Below, one piece after another: positions 32,007 to 38,410 of a DNA stretch of 38,410 nt; positions within the stretch are counted from its first letter, which is position 1, and every line of letters starts with the position of its first letter. Both the position numbers and the translations under genes were made by a program. Below the pieces are notes generated by a model. That model made no database searches and was not told where the DNA came from. It worked only from the letters and a program-made list of their open reading frames with translations. The DNA comes from Tardiphaga sp. (GTDB taxonomy: Bacteria; Pseudomonadota; Alphaproteobacteria; Rhizobiales; Xanthobacteraceae). The stretch is taken from the NCBI GenBank assembly GCA_014377915.1, contig JACMOT010000464.1, positions 1 through 38,410 on the forward strand, in the 5' to 3' direction.

Positions 32007-33179
32007 ATGGCTGAGGCCTATATCGTCGCCGCCGCACGCACTGCAGGCGGCCGCAAGGGAGGTCGCCTGTCGGGTTGGCACCCCGCCGATCTCGCCGCTT
32101 CCGTGCTCAACGAGTTGGTCACCCGCTCCGGCGTCGATCCGGCCGCGATCGAAGACGTCATCATGGGCTGCGTCGGCCAGGGCGGCGAGCAGGCCGTCAA
32201 TGTCGCGCGCAACGCGGTTCTGGCGTCCCGATTGCCGGAGAGCGTGCCCGGCACCTCGATCGACCGGCAGTGCGGGTCGTCACAGCAGGCGCTGCATTTC
32301 GCCGCACAGGCGGTGATGTCCGGCGCCATGGACATCGTCATTGCCGCGGGTGTCGAGAGCATGACCCGCGTCCCGATGGGCTCGCCGAGCAGCCTCGCCG
32401 CCAAGGCGGGCCTCGGCACCTACAAAAGCCCGGGCATGGAGCAACGTTACCCCAACATCCAGTTCAACCAGTTCACCGGCGCAGAGATGGTCGCCGAAAA
32501 ATACGGCCTCTCGAAGGATGATCTCGATCAATATGCCTTTGAAAGCCACCAGCGCGCCATTGCCGCGACCCAGGCCGGCCGTTTCAAGGATGAAATCATC
32601 CCGCTCGCGATCACCCGCGCCGACGGCTCAACCGACACCCACCACATCGATGAGGGCATCCGCTTCGACGCCACGCTCGACGGCATTCGCGGCGTCAAGC
32701 TGATTGCCGAGAACGGCCGGCTGACCGCCGCATCCGCCAGCCAGATCTGCGATGGCGCCTCCGGTGTCATGGTCGTCAACGAGGCTGGCCTTAAAACCCT
32801 CGGCGTCAAACCGCTGGCCCGCATCCATCACATGACCATGATGGGCGGCGACCCCGTCATCATGCTGGAAGCGCCGCTGCCCGCCACCGAGCGCGCATTG
32901 AAGAAAGCCGGCATGAAGATCGACGACATCGATTTGTTCGAGGTCAACGAGGCGTTTGCATCGGTGCCGGCGGCCTGGCTGAAGAGCACCGGCGCCGATC
33001 CGGCCCGGCTCAACGTCAATGGCGGCGCCATCGCACTCGGCCATCCGCTCGGCGGGTCGGGCACCAAGCTGATGGCCACGCTGATCCACGCTTTGAAGCA
33101 AAACAACAAGCGCTATGGGCTGCAGACCATGTGCGAAGGCGGCGGCATGGCCAATGTGACGATCATCGAACGGCTGTAA
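32007..33179 (+). CDS. Acetyl-CoA acetyltransferase / 3-ketoacyl-CoA thiolase
   Basis: Thiolase of 390 residues, the normal length. The nucleophile is Cys89 (DRQCGSSQQAL); the second-site His346 (GHPLGGSGTK) and Cys376 (CEGGGMAN) are all present, so it is complete. It cleaves a 3-ketoacyl-CoA to acetyl-CoA and a shortened acyl-CoA. The ATG at 32007 has AAAGGGAGA upstream. It is divergent from TetR and followed by a FadD-like ligase after a family B repeat. It would supply the last step of the beta-oxidation set on the other strand. Biosynthetic and degradative thiolases cannot be separated from sequence alone. Confidence 0.94.
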   Translation: MAEAYIVAAARTAGGRKGGRLSGWHPADLAASVLNELVTRSGVDPAAIEDVIMGCVGQGGEQAVNVARNAVLASRLPESVPGTSIDRQCGSSQQALHFAAQAVMSGAMDIVIAAGVESMTRVPMGSPSSLAAKAGLGTYKSPGMEQRYPNIQFNQFTGAEMVAEKYGLSKDDLDQYAFESHQRAIAATQAGRFKDEIIPLAITRADGSTDTHHIDEGIRFDATLDGIRGVKLIAENGRLTAASASQICDGASGVMVVNEAGLKTLGVKPLARIHHMTMMGGDPVIMLEAPLPATERALKKAGMKIDDIDLFEVNEAFASVPAAWLKSTGADPARLNVNGGAIALGHPLGGSGTKLMATLIHALKQNNKRYGLQTMCEGGGMANVTIIERL

Positions 33180-33190
33180 CTCTGATCTGG

Positions 33191-33320
33191 CTTCCCTGTC
33201 CCCCGGTCGGAGAGGGTGGCCGCGCGAAGCGCGGACGGGTCAGGGGGAAATGTCGTGCCCCTCATCCGACGCGGACTTCGCCCGCGCCACCTACTCCCAC
33301 AAGGGGAAAAAGGGGGAAAG
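33191..33320. repeat. Family B intergenic repeat, copy 5
   Basis: CCCTGTCCCCCGGTCGGAGAGGGTGGCCGCGCG begins and GCGCCACCTACTCCCACAAGGGG ends the element, facing each other. Between the thiolase and the downstream CoA ligase. Confidence 0.85.
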
Positions 33321-33382
33321 AAAGCGCAACGCAATCCAAATCACCACGAGTGGAAAAATCCGCCGGCCTCCGAGGAAACGCC

Positions 33383-34927
33383 ATGACGCACCCATCGATT
33401 CATGCCCGAACGACGCCCGACAAGATCGCCTATCTGATGGCGGGTTCGGGCCAATCCATCACCTATCGTCAGCTCGATGAACGCTCCAACCAGGGCGCGC
33501 AGCTATTTAGGTCGCTCGGCCTGAAGGCTGGCGATCACATCGCCTTCTTGATGGAGAACCGGCTGGAATTCATGCAGATCTGCTGGGCAGCGCAACGCGC
33601 CGGACTGTATTACACCGCGATCAGCCGCTACCTCACAGCCGACGAGATCGCCTACATCGTGAAGGATTGCGGCGCCCGAATCGTCATTACCTCGCCGAAA
33701 GGCGCCGAGGTCATCGCCCCGCTGATTCCGGACGCGCCGGACACGCTGTTTTACATTGTCGACGACCCGCGTGACGGCTTTCGCGATTGGGACACCGCAC
33801 TCGCCGCGCAGCCGACCACGCCGATCGCAGACGAGGTCGCGGGCACCGATATGCTCTATTCGTCGGGCACCACCGGGCGGCCGAAGGGCATCAAGCGCGC
33901 CTCAGAGAAGACCCCGATCGACGTGCCCAGTCCGTTTTTGAAAAAGCTCTGCGGCGACATGTGCGGCATGAACGCCGACAGCATCTATCTGTCGCCGGCG
34001 CCACTATATCACGCCGCTCCGTTGCGCTTCAACATGATGGCGATCACGCTCGGCGGCACCTCGGTGATCATGGAATCCTTCGACGCCGAGGAATTTTTGA
34101 AGCTGGTCGAGAAGCACCGAATCACCCAGTCGCAACTGGTGCCGACCATGTTCGTCCGTATGCTCAAACTGCCCGGGGAAGTGCGGCTTCGCTACGATGT
34201 GTCGTCACTGAACGGTGCGATTCATGCCGCCGCGCCCTGCCCGGCCGACGTCAAGGCACGGATGATCGACTGGTGGGGACCGATCCTGATCGAGTACTAT
34301 GCCGGCTCCGAAGGCAACGGCGTCACGGTGTCGGATTCGCAGCAATGGCTGTCGCATCGCGGCACCGTGGGCAAGGCGGTGACCGGCGTGGTCAAGATCG
34401 TCGGCGACGACGAGCAAGAAATGCCGACCGGCGAAATCGGCACGGTGTATTTCGCCGACGCGCCAGTATTCTCCTATCACAACGACCCCGAGAAGACGAA
34501 GCGCGCCTATAACGACAAGGGCTGGTCGACGCTCGGCGATGTCGGCTATCTCGACGGCGAGGGCTTTTTGTATCTCACCGACCGCAAGTCCTACATGATC
34601 ATCTCCGGCGGCGTGAATATCTATCCGCAGGAGACCGAAGACGTGCTAATCACCCATCCGGAAATCGCCGACGTCGCGGTGTTCGGCGTGCCGAACGAGG
34701 AGATGGGCGAGGAGGTCAAGGCCGTGGTGCAGCCGCACGATCTGGCCCGCGCCGGCAAGGCGCTGGAAGCGGAACTGATTGCGTTCTGCCGCAAACATTT
34801 GTCGCCAATCAAATGCCCGAAGAGCATCGACTTTGAAGCCGAACTGCCACGCACGCCCACCGGCAAGCTGGTGAAGCGCCATCTGCGCGATCGCTACTGG
34901 CCGAACAAGCAAGCGGCGACGGCGTAG
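33383..34927 (+). CDS. Long-chain-type acyl-CoA synthetase (FadD-like), AMP-forming
   Basis: Ligase of 514 residues. The start at 33383 (MTHPSIHARTTPDKIAYL) has GAGGAAA upstream and lies after the repeat; a longer frame from 33131 begins inside the thiolase and is rejected. P-loop YSSGTTGRPKG at about 159-169, YAGSEGNG in the middle, hinge DRKSYMIISGGVNIYPQE, and catalytic lysine about 495 in RTPTGKLVKR. It is smaller and of a different subfamily than the two feruloyl-type ligases in the window. Co-directional with the thiolase. Acyl substrate not determinable. Confidence 0.93.
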   Translation: MTHPSIHARTTPDKIAYLMAGSGQSITYRQLDERSNQGAQLFRSLGLKAGDHIAFLMENRLEFMQICWAAQRAGLYYTAISRYLTADEIAYIVKDCGARIVITSPKGAEVIAPLIPDAPDTLFYIVDDPRDGFRDWDTALAAQPTTPIADEVAGTDMLYSSGTTGRPKGIKRASEKTPIDVPSPFLKKLCGDMCGMNADSIYLSPAPLYHAAPLRFNMMAITLGGTSVIMESFDAEEFLKLVEKHRITQSQLVPTMFVRMLKLPGEVRLRYDVSSLNGAIHAAAPCPADVKARMIDWWGPILIEYYAGSEGNGVTVSDSQQWLSHRGTVGKAVTGVVKIVGDDEQEMPTGEIGTVYFADAPVFSYHNDPEKTKRAYNDKGWSTLGDVGYLDGEGFLYLTDRKSYMIISGGVNIYPQETEDVLITHPEIADVAVFGVPNEEMGEEVKAVVQPHDLARAGKALEAELIAFCRKHLSPIKCPKSIDFEAELPRTPTGKLVKRHLRDRYWPNKQAATA

Positions 34928-34943
34928 GCTCCGCCCTCTCCGT

Positions 34944-35031
34944 GTCATTGCGAGGCGCGAAGCGACGCGGCAATCCAGAAGCCGCGAACGAAGACTGGAT
35001 TGCTTCGTCGCGAGACGCTCCTCGCAATGAC
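34944..35031. repeat. Family D palindromic repeat (CATTGCGAG type)
   Basis: GTCATTGCGAG (34944-34954) pairs with CTCGCAATGAC (35021-35031); internal GCAATCCAG pairs with CTGGATTGC. An imperfect hairpin of about 88 bases, of a kind widespread in Bradyrhizobium-type genomes. It lies just after the acyl-CoA synthetase stop. Confidence 0.85.
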
Positions 35032-35115
35032 CAACGGACGATTCGAGATCGCCGCTCTTGCGACCTTCCGTCTACCGCGTTAATCCGCCGCGATGTTCAT
35101 GCAATTATCTCTCTT

Positions 35116-36426
35116 ATGACTACCGGCCTCCTCATCTCCGCGGCGCGGTCCGGCGCCGGCAAGACCACCGTGACGCTCGGCCTGCTGGCAGCGCTGGCGC
35201 GCCGCGGTGTCATGGTGCGCGCGGCGAAGGCCGGCCCGGATTACATCGACCCGGCCTTTCATGCCGCCGCCACCGGGCATGCCAGCATCAACCTCGACAG
35301 CTGGAGCATGCCGCCGACGTTGCTCAACGCGCTCATTGCCGATGCATCGGAAGGCGCCGATCTGCTGGTGGTCGAAGGCGTGATGGGCCTGTTCGACGGC
35401 GTAGCGGGCGTGGCCGGCCGCGAAGGCAGCAGCGCCAACCTCGCCGCGCGGTTCAAGCTGCCGGTGCTGCTGGTGCTCGACGTCACCGCGCAGTCGCAAT
35501 CCGCGGCCGCTATGGTGCGCGGCTTTGCCAGCCACGAGCCCGATGTTCGCGTCGCCGGCGTGATCCTCAACCGCGTCGGCAGCGAACGCCACCGCACGCT
35601 GGTCACCGACGCCATCGCCAGGCTCGGCATGCCGGTCGTCGGCGCCATACCGCGCAGCGCGGCATTCGGACTGCCGGAGCGGCACCTCGGCCTGATCCAG
35701 GCCGGCGAATATAAAGATCTCACCGCCCGCCTCGGGGTGCTCGCCGACATGGCCGAGCAGCATCTCGATCTCGATGCCATCCTGGCGCTGGCAGTCCCGC
35801 TCGATCACCCCCGTACGGCGCTGACGGCCTTGCCGCCGCCCGGCCAGCGCATCGCGCTGGCGTCCGATGCCGCGTTCAGTTTCATCTATCCGCATCTGCT
35901 GAACGGCTGGCGCCGCGCCGGCGCCGAGATCATACCGTTTTCGCCGCTGGCCAACGAGGCACCGCCGGAGGCCTGCGATATCTGCTGGCTGCCGGGGGGC
36001 TATCCCGAATTGCACGCGGCGACGCTGGCCGCCGCGCGGATTTTTCGCGACGGACTGGCGCGTTTCGCGCAGACCCGCCCCGTCCATGGCGAGTGCGGCG
36101 GCTACATGGTACTGGGCGAAGGCATCGAGGATGCCGACGGCGCGATGCACGCGATGACCGGCCTGCTCGGCCACAGCACCAGTTTCCAGAAGCGGCGCAT
36201 GCATCTTGGCTACCGCGAAGCGACGCTGCTCGCTGACAGCCCGGTCGGCGCCGCCGGATCGAAACTGCGCGGCCACGAATTTCACTATGCCTCGCTGCTG
36301 TCGCCGGGCAATGACGCGTCGCTGGTCGAACTCTGCGATGCCCAAGGCCGGCCCGTGGCCGAGCGCGGTGGACGCCGCGGCCATGCCACCGGAACATTTT
36401 TTCACACCATCGCGCAGGCCGACTGA
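35116..36426 (+). CDS. cobB: Cobyrinate a,c-diamide synthase
   Basis: ATP- and glutamine-dependent amidase of 436 residues in cobalamin synthesis; it amidates the a and c side chains of (hydrogeno)cobyrinate. The N-terminal P-loop domain starts MTTGLLISAARSGAGKTT; KAGPDYIDPAFH and VEGVMGLFDG are family landmarks. The C-terminal class I glutamine amidotransferase domain has catalytic Cys327 in HGECGGYM and the partner His in GHEFHYA. ATG 35116 has no clear Shine-Dalgarno, and the long upstream frame starts in a repeat, so the start is the least certain part. No other cob genes and no cobalamin riboswitch are visible around it. The next gene starts 13 bases after. Confidence 0.95.
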   Translation: MTTGLLISAARSGAGKTTVTLGLLAALARRGVMVRAAKAGPDYIDPAFHAAATGHASINLDSWSMPPTLLNALIADASEGADLLVVEGVMGLFDGVAGVAGREGSSANLAARFKLPVLLVLDVTAQSQSAAAMVRGFASHEPDVRVAGVILNRVGSERHRTLVTDAIARLGMPVVGAIPRSAAFGLPERHLGLIQAGEYKDLTARLGVLADMAEQHLDLDAILALAVPLDHPRTALTALPPPGQRIALASDAAFSFIYPHLLNGWRRAGAEIIPFSPLANEAPPEACDICWLPGGYPELHAATLAAARIFRDGLARFAQTRPVHGECGGYMVLGEGIEDADGAMHAMTGLLGHSTSFQKRRMHLGYREATLLADSPVGAAGSKLRGHEFHYASLLSPGNDASLVELCDAQGRPVAERGGRRGHATGTFFHTIAQAD

Positions 36427-36439
36427 CGGAAGCCCGACC

Positions 36440-37594
36440 ATGATGAACCCGATCGATGCCACCTACCTCCCGGCCGGTATCCGCTCGCGTTTTGTCGATG
36501 ACATCAACGGTCTGCGCATCCACGTCCTGGAGGCCGGTTTCGAGTCCACCGGCCGGCCCTGCATTCTGCTGCTGCACGGTTTTCCGGAACTGGCCTATAG
36601 CTGGCGCAAGCTGATGCCGCTTCTCGCCGCGGCGGGATATCACGTGCTCGCGCCGGACCAGCGTGGCTATGGCCGCACGACCGGCTGGAGCGCCGACTAT
36701 GATGGCGATCTTGGCCCGTTCCGCCTGCTTAACCTGGTGCGCGATGCGCTCGGTCTGGTATCGGCATTCGGCTATCGCGCGGTCGACGCGGTGGTCGGCC
36801 ATGATTACGGCAGCTCGGTCGCAGCATGGTGCGCGCTGGTACGGCCGGACGTCTTTCGTTCGGTGGCGCTGATGAGCGCGCCGTTCTCAGGGCCGCCTTC
36901 CCTGCCGCTCGGTACCGCCGACAGGCCAGCCATCGCTAAACTGCCAGACACCATTCATCACGACCTCGCCGCGCTGCCACGGCCGCGCGAGCACTATCAA
37001 TGGTACTATGCAAAACGTCAGGCCAATGGCGACATGCAGCACGCGCCGCAGGGCGTGCATGATTTTCTGCGGGCCTATTACCATCACAAGAGCGCCGACT
37101 GGGCCGGCAACGGACCGCATCGTCTGCAGGGCTGGACCGCGACGGAACTGGCAAAGCTGCCGACCTATTATGTGATGGACCTCGGCCAGACCATGGCCGC
37201 CACCGTCGCGGCGGAAATGCCATCGGCGGAAGCGATTGCGTCCTGCGCCTGGCTGCCGGATCGCGAGCTTGCATTCTACGCCGCCGAATTTGCCCGCACC
37301 GGCTTCCAGGGCGGGCTGCAATGGTACCGCTGCAACACCACGGGCGCGTTCGCCGCCGAATACGAGACCTGGTCGGGTCGCAGCATCGACGTGCCCTCCG
37401 TCTTCATTTCCGGCCGTCAGGACTGGGGCATCTACCAGCGACCCGGCGCCATCGAGGCAATGCAGAGCGCCGCCTGCACCGAGCTGCGCGGCATCCATTT
37501 GATCGACGGCGCCGGACACTGGGTGCAGCAGGAACAGCCCGACGAGGTTGCCCGGCTGTTGCTGGCTTTCGTTCCACAAGCCGCCGGGCGATAG
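36440..37594 (+). CDS. Alpha/beta hydrolase, epoxide hydrolase type
   Basis: Hydrolase of 384 residues. Oxyanion motif HGFPE at 46-50, nucleophile elbow GHDYGS with Asp122 (aspartate nucleophile as in epoxide hydrolases and haloalkane dehalogenases), acid Asp328 in SGRQDWG and base His360 in GAGHW. A cap domain fills about 150-300 with tyrosines that could open an epoxide ring. ATG 36440 (or 36443) has GGAAG eight bases before it, 13 bases after cobB, so a joint transcript is likely although the functions are unrelated. No signal peptide. Epoxide hydrolase is favoured over dehalogenase because the halide-binding Trp after the nucleophile is absent. Confidence 0.9.
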   Translation: MMNPIDATYLPAGIRSRFVDDINGLRIHVLEAGFESTGRPCILLLHGFPELAYSWRKLMPLLAAAGYHVLAPDQRGYGRTTGWSADYDGDLGPFRLLNLVRDALGLVSAFGYRAVDAVVGHDYGSSVAAWCALVRPDVFRSVALMSAPFSGPPSLPLGTADRPAIAKLPDTIHHDLAALPRPREHYQWYYAKRQANGDMQHAPQGVHDFLRAYYHHKSADWAGNGPHRLQGWTATELAKLPTYYVMDLGQTMAATVAAEMPSAEAIASCAWLPDRELAFYAAEFARTGFQGGLQWYRCNTTGAFAAEYETWSGRSIDVPSVFISGRQDWGIYQRPGAIEAMQSAACTELRGIHLIDGAGHWVQQEQPDEVARLLLAFVPQAAGR

Positions 37595-37610
37595 ATTCGC
37601 CCGGCGGCCG
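37582..37610. terminator. Hairpin between convergent genes, stop codon in the loop
   Basis: Perfect 12-base-pair stem GCCGCCGGGCGA / TCGCCCGGCGGC with a five-base TAGAT loop. The hydrolase stop codon TAG (37592-37594) spans the stem-loop edge. No T-tract follows on either strand. It sits ten bases from the stop of the convergent chemoreceptor gene. Confidence 0.5.
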
Positions 37611-37619
37611 TCAGCTCGC

Positions 37620-38410
37620 TTACGCCGCGCGAACCGTGCTGAGGAACCTGCCGACTTCAGCCTTCAACCGTGCGCTGTCGCGTGACAGGAACTGCGCCGC
37701 CGAAAGCACCTGCGCTGACGCCGAGCCGGTCTCGGAGGCGCCGAGCTGCACATCGCCGATATTCGCACTGACCTGGGTGGTGCCTTGCGCCGCCATCTGG
37801 ATGTTGCGGGAGATCTCCTGGGTCGCCGCGCCCTGTTCTTCCACTGCCGCGGCGATGGTCGATGCGATTTCCGACATCTTGCCGATCGTGCTGCCGATCT
37901 CCCTGATGGCGCCCACCGAATCCTGGGTGGCGTTCTGGATGCCGGAAATCTGCGCCGAGATCTCGCCGGTCGCCCGCGCGGTCTGTTCGGCCAGTGCCTT
38001 CACTTCCGAAGCCACCACGGCAAATCCGCGACCGGCATCGCCGGCGCGGGCCGCCTCGATGGTCGCATTCAGCGCCAGCAGGTTGGTCTGGCCCGCGATG
38101 GTGTTGATCAGCTCGACGACGTCGCCGATCCGCGCCGCGGCCTTCGCCAGCTCACCGACGCGGTCGTTGGTCTTGCGCGCCTGATCGACCGCCTGGCTGG
38201 CAATCGTCGCGGATTCCTGCACCTGGCGGCTGATCTCGTTGACAGAGGAGGCCATCTCTTCGGTCGCCGAGGCCACCGACTGCACATTGGTGGAGGCTTC
38301 CTCGGAAGCGGCAGCCACGGCGGTGGACAGTTCCTGCGAACGCTCGGCGGTCGCGGTCAGCGTGCCGGCGGAAGCCTCCAGTTCGGTGGAGGCCGACGAC
38401 ACGGTCTCCA
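37620..38410 (-). CDS. Methyl-accepting chemotaxis protein, C-terminal part (cut by window edge)
   Basis: The frame is open to the right edge; the internal GTG at 38402 is not the true start. The 263 residues seen form the cytoplasmic signalling domain: a long coiled coil with the highly conserved hairpin tip around [19 protein letters not shown], then [19 protein letters not shown]. Gln/Glu-rich methylation segments flank it ([27 protein letters not shown]). No C-terminal CheR/CheB-binding pentapeptide. The sensor domain, membrane spans and any HAMP domain lie outside the window, so the ligand cannot be guessed. Confidence 0.95.
   Translation of the reverse strand, partial: ETVSSASTELEASAGTLTATAERSQELSTAVAAASEEASTNVQSVASATEEMASSVNEISRQVQESATIASQAVDQARKTNDRVGELAKAAARIGDVVELINTIAGQTNLLALNATIEAARAGDAGRGFAVVASEVKALAEQTARATGEISAQISGIQNATQDSVGAIREIGSTIGKMSEIASTIAAAVEEQGAATQEISRNIQMAAQGTTQVSANIGDVQLGASETGSASAQVLSAAQFLSRDSARLKAEVGRFLSTVRAA

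Noticed and set aside
23903..33320. CRISPR array or insertion sequence explained by the repeats
   Set aside because: Repeats are single, far apart, palindromic, without regular spacers, transposase gene or target duplications.
34928..35115. Cobalamin riboswitch upstream of cobB
   Set aside because: No B12-box-like sequence is seen; the region is mostly the family D palindrome.

Overview
The window is GC-rich alphaproteobacterial chromosome, most like Bradyrhizobium or Rhodopseudomonas (Nitrobacteraceae). This rests on three things: the gene set resembles the Rhodopseudomonas palustris cou/tar phenylpropenoid locus, the intergenic spaces carry palindromic repeats of the type common in Bradyrhizobium, and the proteins look like that family. 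No phage, IS, CRISPR, tRNA or rRNA is visible, and no gap between genes exceeds 300 bases.

Left part (1-17.4 kb): uptake and breakdown of lignin-type aromatic acids. It holds four branched-chain-type (HAAT) periplasmic binding proteins (one cut by the left edge). With them are a MarR regulator (CouR-like), a LivH permease, a LivM-LivG fusion, a LivF ATPase, a CouA-like crotonase and a CouB-like feruloyl/p-coumaroyl-CoA synthetase. On the minus strand follows a TRAP operon (P, Q, M, then a DUF3237 protein), divergent from pobA (4-hydroxybenzoate 3-monooxygenase) and a hotdog thioesterase. Inferred flow: hydroxycinnamate is taken up by the ABC and TRAP systems, activated to the CoA ester, the side chain is shortened, 4-hydroxybenzoyl-CoA is hydrolysed, and PobA makes protocatechuate. 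Two nearly identical 7-1-7 palindromes, one at the crotonase promoter and one between tarP-like and pobA, suggest a single regulator controls both halves.

Middle part (17.4-23.9 kb): mixed genes. LysR regulator, FMN split-barrel protein, YkgJ-type cysteine cluster protein, an unrecognised 139-residue protein, a DUF3307 membrane protein, a two-gene unit (membrane-anchored cyclic-nucleotide-binding protein plus a stand-alone DUF6537-like protein), a crotonase lacking both usual catalytic glutamates, and a nitroreductase.

Right part (24.0-34.9 kb): acyl-CoA catabolism. Two 414-residue acyl-CoA dehydrogenase paralogues, a smaller acyl-CoA dehydrogenase lacking the usual catalytic motif, a second feruloyl-CoA-synthetase-type ligase, an NAD-type SDR dehydrogenase, a TetR regulator, and divergently a thiolase and a FadD-like ligase. 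Together they could carry out a beta-oxidation cycle on an aromatic or alicyclic side chain. The end of the window has cobB (cobyrinate a,c-diamide synthase), an epoxide-hydrolase-type alpha/beta hydrolase, and the C-terminal part of a chemotaxis receptor cut by the right edge.

Four families of intergenic palindromic repeat punctuate the window: seven copies of family A, five of B, one each of C and D. Several naive reading-frame starts run through these repeats and were trimmed to starts with Shine-Dalgarno sequences.
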